Shown: positions 16,143 to 24,007 of the stretch, piece by piece | How positions within the stretch are numbered: position 1 is the first letter of the stretch | How the letters are laid out: each line of letters begins with the position of its first letter | Assembly (NCBI GenBank): GCA_027310575.1 | Contig: DAIDAO010000017.1 | Coordinates: 1-64,000, forward strand | Origin: a bacterium | GTDB lineage: Archaea > Thermoproteota > Nitrososphaeria > Nitrososphaerales > Gagatemarchaeaceae | Direction: 5' to 3' | Length of the DNA stretch: 64,000 bases | Position numbers and translations under genes: made by a program | Notes under the pieces: model-generated | What the model saw: only the letters and a program-made list of their open reading frames with translations | The model's database searches: none | What the model was told of the DNA's origin: nothing

Positions 16143-16688
16143 CTACCACTTCGTCCTGTTACCTTCGAGGAGGCCCGGCCCCAGGTGGACCTGGTCGATG
16201 TGCTTCGAAAGCTCCTGCTGGCTCTTCATCACTGCGTCGCAGTACGGGCAGCTCACCCCCTCCGGCCGCGCGAGCTCCGGGAGCGCCACGTTCTGACCCC
16301 GGGTCCCGGACACGACCGCCTTCTGGGTGACCAGCCCCACCAACTCCCCGTCGCGGGTGACCACCAGCCTCCTGAGCCCGAGCTTCGACATCTTGGAGAT
16401 CGCATCCGCGACCTTGTCGGATTCGGAGATGGTCTGCAGGGGCGAGCTCATCGCTTCCCTCGCTTTCGCCTGCTGCGGGTCCAGCCCAGAGGCGACGACC
16501 TTGTAGAGGATGTCCCTCTCCGTGATGATCCCGACTGGCACCTTGCCCTTCATCACTATCGCCTCAGTCGCACCGATCCTCTGCATGGCCTGCGCGGCCT
16601 GACGGACAGACTCCTCGTCCCCCACCTTCGCGAAATCCTTTGACATGTATCTGGACACCGGCTCCTCGAGCGACTCCTTCAGGCTCAT
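16143..16688 (-). CDS. CBS-domain pair with C-terminal C2H2 zinc finger
   Basis: A 181-residue fusion. Two CBS motifs occupy residues about 10-65 (ending GIITERDILYKV) and 78-127 (ending GLVTQKAVV); such pairs bind adenine nucleotides. After a short linker comes a C2H2 finger, CPYCDAVMKSQQELSKHIDQVH in part, with Cys-x2-Cys and His-x4-His spacing. The mixture suggests nucleotide-controlled binding to DNA, RNA or a partner. A TATA-like box (16711-16718) lies 23-30 bases upstream of the ATG. It is divergent from the saccharopine-dehydrogenase-like gene and probably shares control with it. Confidence 0.82.
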   Translation of the reverse strand: MSLKESLEEPVSRYMSKDFAKVGDEESVRQAAQAMQRIGATEAIVMKGKVPVGIITERDILYKVVASGLDPQQAKAREAMSSPLQTISESDKVADAISKMSKLGLRRLVVTRDGELVGLVTQKAVVSGTRGQNVALPELARPEGVSCPYCDAVMKSQQELSKHIDQVHLGPGLLEGNRTKW

Positions 16689-16761
16689 GGTCAGACCGGA
16701 CTGCTGCCCTTACTTAAGTCCGGACGTCTAACTCATAAGCCGCGCGTCGCGGGGTCGGGCA

Positions 16762-17886
16762 ATGAAAGCTGCAGTTCTCGGGTCTGGGCTTATGGGCTCT
16801 GTCATTGGATGGGACCTTGCGAGGTCCGACGGGGTCGACGAGGTCGTTGTCGCGGACATAGACAGGGAGCGGCTGGACAGGGTGAAGAGGAAGTCCCCAG
16901 GCAAGAAGATGTCGGTCGAAGTCCTGGACATCAAGGACACGAGGAGGGTCGTGTCGTTCCTGAAGCGGTTCGACGTCACAGCCTCCGCCCTGCCGCACGG
17001 GATCGTGCATCTTTCGGACATCGCGGCTGTCGAGGCCGGGACGAAGATCGTGAACATCGCATTCGAGGACGAGCAGATGGAGCTCGACGCCGGCGCGAGG
17101 AAGTCTGGAGCGCTTCTTGTCCCCGGGTGCGGCGTGGCGCCGGGGCTCGGAGGGATCCTTCTCGCGCATGCCCTGAAGGAGATGGGCGGCGGGGACGAAG
17201 GGCACATCCTCGTAGGGGGCCTCCCCCAGAAGCCTGTCCCGCCTTTCGGTTACAGGCTGGTGTTCTCGATCGTGGGACTGCTGAGGGAGTACATCGAAGA
17301 TGCGAGGGTGGTGAGGGAGGGCAAGCTCGTGAAAGTCAGGCCATTCTCGACGGTAGAGACGTACGATTTTCCGCAGCCCATCGGGAGGCTGGAGGGGTTC
17401 GCTACGGACGGCCTCGCTACGCTGGTCTACACTATGAAGGGGATGAAGACGCTCGACGAGATCACGCTGAGGTGGCCAGGGCATGCCGGGAAGATGAACC
17501 TGCTGATGGAGAGCGGCTACTTCTCCAAGGAGAAGGTGAAGGCAGGGGGAGCGGAGGTGTCCCCCCTCGAGGTGTCGCACGCGGTGCTGGGGAAGAAACT
17601 AGCCGAAGGGGACCCGCGCGACATGACAGTGATGAGGGTCATAGCGAAGGGGAGGGGGAAGAGCGTGGTCTACGACATGGTTGACAGATACGACGAGGAG
17701 AACCAGGTGTCCTCGATGGGCAAGACGACAGCCTACACGGGCTCCATAGTCGCGCAGATGGTGGGCTCGGGGAGGATATCCGGGAAGGGGGTGGTCCCTC
17801 CTGAAGTGGCGCTCCAGGGGAAGATGGTGGATGCACTCGTCTCTGAGCTCGGGGACAGAGGCGTCAAGATCAGCAAGGGCAAGTGA
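16762..17886 (+). CDS. Saccharopine dehydrogenase family oxidoreductase (lysine 6-dehydrogenase-like)
   Basis: A 374-residue NAD(P)-dependent oxidoreductase. The N-terminal Rossmann loop is GSGLMG (residues 7-12), followed by the acidic VADIDRERL. The VPGCGVAPGLGGILLAHAL segment (residues about 116-134) is the family signature seen in lysine 6-dehydrogenases and related enzymes. Reaction by family: oxidative deamination or reduction of an amino acid imine; the exact substrate is open. The ATG follows a TATA-like box (16731-16740) by 22-31 bases. No lysine-biosynthesis gene is adjacent. Confidence 0.78.
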   Translation: MKAAVLGSGLMGSVIGWDLARSDGVDEVVVADIDRERLDRVKRKSPGKKMSVEVLDIKDTRRVVSFLKRFDVTASALPHGIVHLSDIAAVEAGTKIVNIAFEDEQMELDAGARKSGALLVPGCGVAPGLGGILLAHALKEMGGGDEGHILVGGLPQKPVPPFGYRLVFSIVGLLREYIEDARVVREGKLVKVRPFSTVETYDFPQPIGRLEGFATDGLATLVYTMKGMKTLDEITLRWPGHAGKMNLLMESGYFSKEKVKAGGAEVSPLEVSHAVLGKKLAEGDPRDMTVMRVIAKGRGKSVVYDMVDRYDEENQVSSMGKTTAYTGSIVAQMVGSGRISGKGVVPPEVALQGKMVDALVSELGDRGVKISKGK

Positions 17887-17897
17887 CGCGAAGGGCC

Positions 17898-18539
17898 CTA
17901 GCCGAAGGCGAGGACGTAGGCACCCACGGCCGCGATGACGAACCCCACCAACGCGTCGTTGTACTTGGCAGGCGCGCGGGAGAGGACCTTTGCGAACCCG
18001 GCAGACCCGAAGAGGAGGAGCGCGGACAGGGTCAGAATCGACGCTAGCGCGAACACGAGCGCCGCGTCCGCGGCGAATCCCAGCCCGGCAGGGACCGCCA
18101 GGAGGAACACCGGAAGGATGCTCAGGTCAGGCGAGAGCGCCCCTCCGAGCACGACAAAGTAGGTCAGCCCCCTCCCTGCTGACTTCGCCCTGGCCAGTTC
18201 CTGGTCCGCTTCCTTGTCGTAGTCAGGCGGGTCCCTGGCCGAGATCCTCTTCACGCCGTACCCGACACCGACGACCAACATCACCAGACCGGTCGCAATC
18301 GTGATCCCACCAGACAGCTCCGGAGAGAAGACGAGGCCCGCAGCCACGATGGCGAAGCCGAGGGCCACCGAGAGCATGACGTGGCCTCCCCCGGCCGCAA
18401 GCCCAAACCCGAGCAGCCTCGCCCGCGACCAGGACGCCCTCTGACCCAGGATGCAGAGCGTGACCCAGTGGTCCGGGGCAGACATGTGGAGGACCCCGAC
18501 AAGGGCCGCTGCGCTCAGCAGCGGGAGAACGTCGGTCAA
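17898..18539 (-). CDS. NicO/UreH-like membrane transporter
   Basis: A 213-residue membrane protein with about six to seven helices. The first helix contains HMSAPDHW (residues about 18-25), a variant of the histidine/aspartate metal signature HxxxPDH of nickel/cobalt transporters of the NicO, RcnA and UreH groups. The start is TTG 18539, just before the first helix and 25-33 bases after a TATA-like box (about 18564-18571); a longer frame would add an unlikely arginine-rich region. Nickel supply would suit the hydrogenase encoded at 34-43 kb, but metal and direction are inference. Confidence 0.65.
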   Translation of the reverse strand: MTDVLPLLSAAALVGVLHMSAPDHWVTLCILGQRASWSRARLLGFGLAAGGGHVMLSVALGFAIVAAGLVFSPELSGGITIATGLVMLVVGVGYGVKRISARDPPDYDKEADQELARAKSAGRGLTYFVVLGGALSPDLSILPVFLLAVPAGLGFAADAALVFALASILTLSALLLFGSAGFAKVLSRAPAKYNDALVGFVIAAVGAYVLAFG

Positions 18540-18595
18540 TCGCCTTCCCCGGAAGGGGCCGGCGGATAAGGCTAATTCAGCTAGGGCTTCGGCTG

Positions 18596-19114
18596 TCAGA
18601 CGATGTCGGACGGGGGAGCCGGATACTCCGCGGGCCCCGTGGTCGTGTACTGCTGGGAGTAGTATACGAGCGGGCGCTTGGAGTTCAGGGTCCTGGCCCG
18701 GACGACCTCCCCGACCAGGATCGAATGGTCCCCGCCGCCGTACACCTTCCATGCCCTGCACTCGAGGACCGCCCTGACGCCGTCGATGATCGGAGCCCCG
18801 GCGACACCCTTTGTGAACTTCAGCCCCTCGAACCTGTCCTTCAGCTGCACCTTGCCGGCGAACCTGTCCGAGACCGCCTTCTGATCGTCCGCAAGGAAGT
18901 TGACCGCGTAGGCAGCCGCATCCCTGAAGAGGTCGTGGAGCGTCGAGCTCTTCGCTACCGAGAACAGGACGAGAGGAGGTTCAAGGGACACGCTCGTGAA
19001 GGAGCTCACGGTCATCCCCTTGGGGCCGTCCGGGGAGCTTGTGGTGGCGACCGTGACTCCCTGGGGGTAGATTCTCATCGCCTTCTTCAGGTCGTCCTGC
19101 AGGTTTCCTTCCAA
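18596..19114 (-). CDS. Flavin reductase-like FMN-binding protein
   Basis: A 172-residue split-barrel flavin reductase (HpaC/RutF-like). The N-terminal half carries YPQGVTVATTSSPDGPKGMT and SSFTSVSLEPPLVLFSVAK, which form the FMN site, and GGDHSILVGEVV near residue 133 contains the conserved histidine. It would reduce flavin with NAD(P)H for a partner monooxygenase, or act as an oxidoreductase by itself; no partner is adjacent. It is divergent from the channel-like gene, with one AT-rich element (19159-19171) between them, 45-57 bases from this start. Confidence 0.83.
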   Translation of the reverse strand: MEGNLQDDLKKAMRIYPQGVTVATTSSPDGPKGMTVSSFTSVSLEPPLVLFSVAKSSTLHDLFRDAAAYAVNFLADDQKAVSDRFAGKVQLKDRFEGLKFTKGVAGAPIIDGVRAVLECRAWKVYGGGDHSILVGEVVRARTLNSKRPLVYYSQQYTTTGPAEYPAPPSDIV

Positions 19115-19158
19115 CTCCGGACTAGGGCTCCACTGAGAAGGGCCGCCGACTCCTGTCT

Positions 19159-19171
19159 TGTTTAAAACATT
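19159..19171. promoter_or_regulatory. Nearly palindromic TATA-like element between divergent genes
   Basis: TGTTTAAAACATT lies 24-36 bases before GTG 19195 on the plus strand and 45-57 bases before ATG 19114 on the minus strand. It is close to a palindrome and may direct transcription both ways. Confidence 0.5.
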
Positions 19172-19194
19172 CCCCGCGCACGAGCCGGGCCGCG

Positions 19195-19587
19195 GTGCAG
19201 TGGAGGATGGCAGACAGGGGGGCCAGAAGGAACGCGAAGCGCAGGATACCGGAATCGTTCTGGGTGCGGGCCGCGTACTCCCTCGCGCTCATCGCGGCTG
19301 TCGTCATACTGGGCACACTGGCGATGCACGCGATAGAGGGGTGGAGCTATCTCGACTCCTTCTACTTCACGAGCTTCATAGCCACGGGGCAGGGCCCTCC
19401 GAGCGAACTGCAACCCGCGAGCCCTCTTGGGAAGGTGTTCGCCTCGGTCCTAGCGTTCGTCTCGGTGGGGACAGTGATCACCGCGCTCCTCTTCCTCTTC
19501 GGGCCCTTCCTGGGCCGGGTGCTGAAGGCGGGCGAAGAGAGGCTTGAGGAGATAGGCAGGGAAGTGGAAGAGCTCGAGAGACGGTAG
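19195..19587 (+). CDS. Two-helix K+-channel-like membrane protein with altered filter
   Basis: A 130-residue protein built like the pore module of a potassium channel: helix 1 at residues about 24-46, pore loop at about 53-72 (DSFYFTSFIATGQGPPSE), helix 2 at about 79-105, then a charged coiled tail. The selectivity filter TVGYGD of K+ channels is replaced by ATGQGPPSE (residues 63-71). It may be a channel with other selectivity, or a non-conducting relative. GTG 19195 fits the TATA-like box at 19159-19171; ATG 19207 is an alternative. Confidence 0.7.
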   Translation: MQWRMADRGARRNAKRRIPESFWVRAAYSLALIAAVVILGTLAMHAIEGWSYLDSFYFTSFIATGQGPPSELQPASPLGKVFASVLAFVSVGTVITALLFLFGPFLGRVLKAGEERLEEIGREVEELERR

Positions 19588-19606
19588 CCGAAGCGGGCTG
19601 CCGCTT

Positions 19607-19972
19607 CTACCTGTCGATGATTTCCCGCATCCTTGAGACGAGCTCGGCCTTGTCCCAATAGACGCCTGAGTGGACTCCTCGGGGCTTCGCGCCGGAGTAG
19701 CAGCTCTGGGGCCCGTCGACGTCGACGAGGTCGGCAGCGTCATCGTAGGTTGCCAGATACGCCAGGCCCTTCTCGCTCGGAAAGTAGTCGTGGCCGTCCA
19801 GGACGACAAGCATCTTCCTCGCCTTGAGGAACCTCATGTACACGTCCGCCTGGTCGGAAGTGAGCGACAGCTCTTCCGAGATCTCCGCCCTGGTGGCGCC
19901 CTTTATCGAGACCCTTATGATTTCGGCCAGAAGCGTGACCTTCTCCCCGGTCGTGGTCATGGTGGAGATCAC
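19607..19972 (-). CDS. Winged-helix transcription regulator (archaeal type)
   Basis: A 121-residue protein whose first 75 residues form a winged helix: LLAEIIRVSIKGATRAEISE, then ELSLTSDQADVYMRFLKAR, then a wing VVLDGHDYFPSEKGLAYL. This matches the small winged-helix proteins common in Thermoproteota. The C-terminal part (residues about 78-121) is not recognised. ATG 19972 is used; ATG 19960 (MTTTGEK) is equally possible. The AT-rich stretch at 19983-19996 is the likely promoter. Target unknown; its neighbours are the channel-like gene and the phosphate transporter. Confidence 0.72.
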   Translation of the reverse strand: MISTMTTTGEKVTLLAEIIRVSIKGATRAEISEELSLTSDQADVYMRFLKARKMLVVLDGHDYFPSEKGLAYLATYDDAADLVDVDGPQSCYSGAKPRGVHSGVYWDKAELVSRMREIIDR

Positions 19973-20063
19973 CCTTACGAATTTTGCTTATGAATCCACG
20001 GAAGGCGCGCTCCGAAGGCGGCTTCTATTTTCTGGATTAGTTGGTGCTTTTTCCTAGAGGCGC

Positions 20064-21065
20064 TCACGCAGCAGATATGGCAAGATATGCGGCGCTCGCG
20101 ACTAGGGCGGAAGCGGGTATCGTGATCAGCCAGGCCCAGACGATCTTCCTCGCTACTCCCCACCTGACGGTCCCCACCCCCATCGTGGCCCCCGAGCCCA
20201 TCACGCTGCCGCCGACTACGTGAGTCGTGCTGACCGGGATCCCGAAGAGGGAGTTCGCGATTATCGTCAGCGCGGACGCAGTCTCGATAGAGAACCCATG
20301 GACAGGGTCAAGCTTGGTCATCCTGAACCCGAGCGTCTTGACGATCCTCCATCCTCCGAAGAACGTGCCAAGGGCGATGGAAGTCGCAGCAGCGACCGCG
20401 ACCACGAGCGGGACGCTGAACGACGGGATCCAGCCGACCGAGAAGAGGAGCGCCGTCACGACCCCCATGGTCTTCTGGGCGTCGTTGGTCCCGTGGCTGA
20501 TGCTCACCAGGGCGGACGAGACGAGCTGGAGCCTCCTGAAGTATCTGTTGACGACGTGGAGCGGGATGGTGAAGAAGCCACGGATGAGCGCGGCCATTAT
20601 GCCGAAGGCGAGCGCGAAGCCTATGAGCGGAGAGAGGACCATGAAGACCAGCGTCTTGCTCAGGCCCGACCACACGAGTATCCCTACCCCCGCCTTGGTT
20701 ATCCCAGCGCCGACGAGACCCCCTATCAGCGCGTGGGAGGAGCTTGAAGGGAGCCCGAGGTACCAGGTCACGACGTCCCAGAATATGGCCCCTACCAGCG
20801 CTGCCAGAACGAGGTCAGGCGTGACGATTGAAGGATTGATGATCCCCTTGCCAATGGTCGAGGCCACTGCCACCCCAAATATCGCAAATGCAACGAAGTT
20901 GAAGAATGCGGCCATCGATACGGCTGCGAAGGGTGGAAGTACCTTCGTGGAGATGACCGTCGCCACCGAATTGGAGGCGTCGTGGAAGCCATTGAAGAAG
21001 TCGAAGACGTACGCGGTCACTACGATGGCAATTATGTAGACTGTGAAGAGGTCCACCGGGAGCAC
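20064..21065 (-). CDS. pit: Inorganic phosphate transporter, PiT family
   Basis: A 333-residue PiT permease with about ten helices and both family repeats: NGFHDASNSVAT (residues about 25-36) and SHGTNDAQKTMG (residues about 194-205). It imports phosphate with a cation. The start is GTG 21065, one base after the stop of the upstream DUF47 gene, so the pair is one operon. DUF47 proteins are the usual PhoU-like partner of PiT. Confidence 0.92.
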   Translation of the reverse strand: MLPVDLFTVYIIAIVVTAYVFDFFNGFHDASNSVATVISTKVLPPFAAVSMAAFFNFVAFAIFGVAVASTIGKGIINPSIVTPDLVLAALVGAIFWDVVTWYLGLPSSSSHALIGGLVGAGITKAGVGILVWSGLSKTLVFMVLSPLIGFALAFGIMAALIRGFFTIPLHVVNRYFRRLQLVSSALVSISHGTNDAQKTMGVVTALLFSVGWIPSFSVPLVVAVAAATSIALGTFFGGWRIVKTLGFRMTKLDPVHGFSIETASALTIIANSLFGIPVSTTHVVGGSVMGSGATMGVGTVRWGVARKIVWAWLITIPASALVASAAYLAISAA

Positions 21066-21066
21066 C

Positions 21067-21693
21067 CTAGGAGTGCTTGATGAGGATGTCCCGGATGATC
21101 AGGCTCACGTCTTCGCACTTGTCGGTGGTGGACTCCAGGTACTCGTAGATCTCCTTGTGCTTCAGGATGTTTATCACGTCGTGGCTCTTGAAGAGCGACG
21201 CGACGGACTCGTTGAGCAGAACGTCAGCCTCGTTCTCAAGGCGGTCCACCTCTATGCACGCCCTGTCGATGTCCTCCTTGTTGAGCTTCCTCATGGAGGT
21301 GAACGCCGCATGGAGCTGTTCCACGGAAGCGCGCACTATGCTTGAGAGTTCGACCATGGGCTTGGTCGGCGATTCGATCTCGAAGAGCACCAGCCTGTTC
21401 ATCACAGCATACATGAGGTCGAGGACGTCGTCGTAACCCGATGCCAGCCTGGTAAGGTCCTCCTGGTCGATGGGGGTTATGAAGCTCCGGTTCACCCTGT
21501 CGTAGATGTCGTGCACGATCTCGTCCCCGTTGTGCTCGATCTGCTTGAACTCCTTCCGGCGGTCTTCCAGCCTGTCGAAGGACTTCACTGCGACCTCAAG
21601 CTTCTTGGCGCCCACGAGGACCGTCTCCGATTCTTTGTCGAGGAGGTCGAAGAAGGCCTTGTCCTGGGGGATCACCCATTCCTTTAGGCCCAT
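21067..21693 (-). CDS. DUF47/PhoU-like regulator of PiT
   Basis: A 208-residue all-helical protein of the DUF47 (Pit accessory) family, with FKQIEHNGDEIVHDIYDRVNRSF (in part) and LTRLASGYDDVLDLMY in the N-terminal half and ENEADVLLNE in the second. The repeated ExxxD-type motifs bind metal in PhoU-like folds. It probably controls the phosphate transporter encoded directly downstream. Confidence 0.9.
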   Translation of the reverse strand: MGLKEWVIPQDKAFFDLLDKESETVLVGAKKLEVAVKSFDRLEDRRKEFKQIEHNGDEIVHDIYDRVNRSFITPIDQEDLTRLASGYDDVLDLMYAVMNRLVLFEIESPTKPMVELSSIVRASVEQLHAAFTSMRKLNKEDIDRACIEVDRLENEADVLLNESVASLFKSHDVINILKHKEIYEYLESTTDKCEDVSLIIRDILIKHS

Positions 21694-21740
21694 CGAACTC
21701 GCGCCCCCTTGGGACGACGTATATCCCTTTCCAGGCCGGA

Positions 21741-22190
21741 CTAGGGCTTCTCTTCTTCGCCGCCGCCCTCTGCCAAGAGCCCGGATATCCTCTTGGCGAG
21801 CCCCTTCAGCATGTCCCGGTGGGGCTCGAGCTGCCTCCTGTCCGTGCTCTTCACGTCCTCCATGTAGGAGACGAAACTGTGCATCTGACTCAGCATGTCG
21901 TCCATGGTCCGGGGGGGACGATGAGGTGGGCCGAACGGACCCTGCATCTGCGCCCTCCCCTTCTGTGTGAGCTCATACCTCCCACCGTCCAGCTTCTTCA
22001 GGATACCCTGCTCTGTCATCTCCTTGAGGAGCGGGTAGATGGAGCCCGGAGTGGGCCGCCACCACCCACGGGTCATCGACTCGACCCCGTCCATCAACTC
22101 GACCCCGTTCTTGGGGGAAGAGGAAACCAGATGGATTATCATGAACGGCAGGCCGCGCCTGTTTCGCCAGCCGAACCTGAACGGCCACAC
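21741..22190 (-). CDS. PadR-family transcription regulator
   Basis: A 149-residue PadR regulator. The winged helix covers residues about 12-75: RGLPFMIIHLVSSSPKNGVE, then the recognition part WWRPTPGSIYPLLKEMTEQG, and the wing KKLDGGRYELTQKG. The C-terminal helix (residues about 100-140) is the dimerisation arm. The start is GTG 22190, 23-29 bases downstream of a TATA-like box at 22213-22219. It is divergent from the SHOCT membrane protein, which may be its target. Confidence 0.85.
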   Translation of the reverse strand: MWPFRFGWRNRRGLPFMIIHLVSSSPKNGVELMDGVESMTRGWWRPTPGSIYPLLKEMTEQGILKKLDGGRYELTQKGRAQMQGPFGPPHRPPRTMDDMLSQMHSFVSYMEDVKSTDRRQLEPHRDMLKGLAKRISGLLAEGGGEEEKP

Positions 22191-22225
22191 GGGTCTCCTG
22201 CCCGATGGCGACCTTATAGGGGTTA

Positions 22226-22681
22226 TTGGTATTCAAATATTGTTTTTCCAATACGCTTAAGAACTCCCGCCCGGAACCAGCCGAGAGGAGGCGAAAACAA
22301 ACGCAGACGACCTACGACGACAGGCACCTTCGTGCAAGGAACTGGTTCCTCTGGGCAATCGTAGCCCTCGCGGTCATCGCAGTCGTGGCTTTCGTTGGAG
22401 CCGTTGCGGCCCACAGCTACTACCCCAGCGGCATGCCGTCGTACTACGGCTACCCGTGGTTCGGCTGGTGGTTCTTCCCGTTCGGGTTCTTCATCTTCCT
22501 GTTCTTCGTCTTCTTCATCTTCAGAGTCGTCTTCTGGGGATGGGGCGGAGGATGGGGTTGGAGGCGCAGGTACTGGTACGGCTACGGGGACGCCCACGAG
22601 ATCCTCCGCCAGAGATACGCCCGGGGCGAGATCACGAAGGACCAGTTCGACCAGATGAACAGAGACCTGGAGCAGCGTTAG
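22226..22681 (+). CDS. SHOCT-domain membrane protein, start uncertain
   Basis: The protein has a first membrane helix (NWFLWAIVALAVIAVVAF), an aromatic loop, a second helix very rich in Phe (FFPFGFFIFLFFVFFIF), a Trp/Gly-rich stretch, and a C-terminal SHOCT domain (EILRQRYARGEITKDQFDQM) that usually mediates oligomers or membrane association. The only conventional start is TTG 22226, which is too close to the divergent promoter; downstream of the TATA-like box at about 22252-22264 no ATG, GTG or TTG is in frame before the first helix. An ACG at 22301 lies 9 bases after a GGAGG. Confidence 0.65.
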   Translation: MVFKYCFSNTLKNSRPEPAERRRKQTQTTYDDRHLRARNWFLWAIVALAVIAVVAFVGAVAAHSYYPSGMPSYYGYPWFGWWFFPFGFFIFLFFVFFIFRVVFWGWGGGWGWRRRYWYGYGDAHEILRQRYARGEITKDQFDQMNRDLEQR

Positions 22682-22744
22682 CCGCTCCGGCCTCTCTTCC
22701 CCTATGCTCGGTCCGACCAATCGGTTTATCCAAGATGCATTCGC

Positions 22745-23242
22745 ATGCGGCCGCGCATGGCGCGGATAGTTGTGCGCAGGGCTCGCAGCGCTGACTCGAA
22801 GGGATTCATCAGCCTGGTGCTCGCCCTCGCAGAGTTCGAGAAGCTTGAGCCCCCCTCGCCTGCTGGGCGCAAGAGGCTCGTCGAGGACGTGTTCAGGAGG
22901 AAGAGGATCAACCTCTTCGTCGCTGCCGACGGGAGTAGGCTCGTGGGATATGCCCTCTACTTCTTCACGTACTCTTCTTTCCTCGCCAAGCCCACTCTTT
23001 ACCTCGAGGACCTGTACGTGCTGGATGAGTACCGGCGCCGCGGCGTGGGGTTCGCGCTCTTCAGACGGTGCGTCGAAGAGGCGACCAGGAAGAAGTGCGG
23101 CCGGATGGAATGGTCGGTCCTCACCTGGAACGCGAAGGCGATAGACTTCTACGAGCGGCTGGGCGCGAGGAGGATGACCGACTGGCACGTCTACAGGCTC
23201 GATGAGGAAGGCCTGGCCAAGATCCCGGAGGCCCTCGCGTAG
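22745..23242 (+). CDS. GNAT-family N-acetyltransferase
   Basis: A 165-residue GNAT related to spermidine/diamine acetyltransferases. VRRARSADSKGFISLVLALA opens the domain; YLEDLYVLDEYRRRGVGFAL (about residues 86-105) holds the acetyl-CoA binding loop RRRGVG, and NAKAIDFYERLGAR is the C-terminal motif. ATG 22745 is 15-25 bases after a TATA-like patch (GTTTATCC); ATG 22757 is an alternative with a more typical leader. The HAD phosphatase frame begins 13 bases after its stop. Substrate unknown. Confidence 0.83.
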   Translation: MRPRMARIVVRRARSADSKGFISLVLALAEFEKLEPPSPAGRKRLVEDVFRRKRINLFVAADGSRLVGYALYFFTYSSFLAKPTLYLEDLYVLDEYRRRGVGFALFRRCVEEATRKKCGRMEWSVLTWNAKAIDFYERLGARRMTDWHVYRLDEEGLAKIPEALA

Positions 23243-23254
23243 GGGGATGGCACC

Positions 23255-24007
23255 ACGTCGAGAGTCGGAGCTCTCTTCTGTGACTACGACGGGACCATCG
23301 CTCTGCTGGGGGTCTCGAGGACAGAATCGAAGATCATCGCGAGCGTCGAGAGAGAACTCCGCAAGATCACTCTGACGATTCCGGTGTGCGTCGTCACCGC
23401 GAAGGACTACGACTTTGTCCACCCGAGAAGCAGCTTCGCGGCTGGATGGGCCTGTGCGTCAGGGCTCGATGTCAGGCTGAGCGACGGCAGAACCTTCACG
23501 AGGAAGAAGCTCGGGAGCCTCAGGGACGCCCTCGAAGTCGCACGTCTAGGTGAGCAACTGGGCTCGTTCACGGAACTGAAGAGAGGTCCTGCCGGGGAGC
23601 TGCTGGGAGTGGGGATAGACTGGACAGATGCCCCTGAGGCAGGGGCGCAGATCGGGAGAAGGTTGAGACGCCTCGCAAGGTCCGGCCGTCACGTGTCCTT
23701 CGACCCGTGGTCGTCCTTTGCCGATGTCTACGCCGCGGAGCCCGACAAGGGCAGGGCGGTCAGGCTACTGAAGAAGACACTAGGACAAAGTTCTGCCGCG
23801 ATGTTTATAGGCGATTCAGCGAATGATAACAGTGCGTTTCAGGAGGCTGAGATAGCAGTGGGGGTCGCCCACGGGCAGCCGACCGACAGACTGAGGTGCG
23901 ACTATTTGGTTGAACAACCCAGACTTGCAGAGTTCCTGCGGTCGCTCCGCGACCATGGGATGGACTTCACTCCCCGCCTACCTTGGGTCATGGAGAGGGG
24001 GAAGTAG
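23255..24007 (+). CDS. HAD-superfamily phosphatase (SPP/Cof-like), non-standard start
   Basis: The frame gives about 250 residues with the HAD nucleophile motif CDYDGT (Asp10 and Asp12 if the start is at 23255) and the motif IV IGDSANDNSAFQEA near residue 190. It should remove phosphate from a sugar phosphate or similar. Between the stop of the GNAT gene (23242) and the nucleophile there is no ATG, GTG or TTG in frame. The best placed codon is ACG 23255, giving (M)SRVGALFCDYDGT; an ATG at 23247 is in another frame. Either ACG is used, or the sequence has a one-base error. The next gene, a GT4 transferase, starts on the base after its stop. Confidence 0.75.
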   Translation, partial: TSRVGALFCDYDGTIALLGVSRTESKIIASVERELRKITLTIPVCVVTAKDYDFVHPRSSFAAGWACASGLDVRLSDGRTFTRKKLGSLRDALEVARLGEQLGSFTELKRGPAGELLGVGIDWTDAPEAGAQIGRRLRRLARSGRHVSFDPWSSFADVYAAEPDKGRAVRLLKKTLGQSSAAMFIGDSANDNSAFQEAEIAVGVAHGQPTDRLRCDYLVEQPRLAEFLRSLRDHGMDFTPRLPWVMERGK

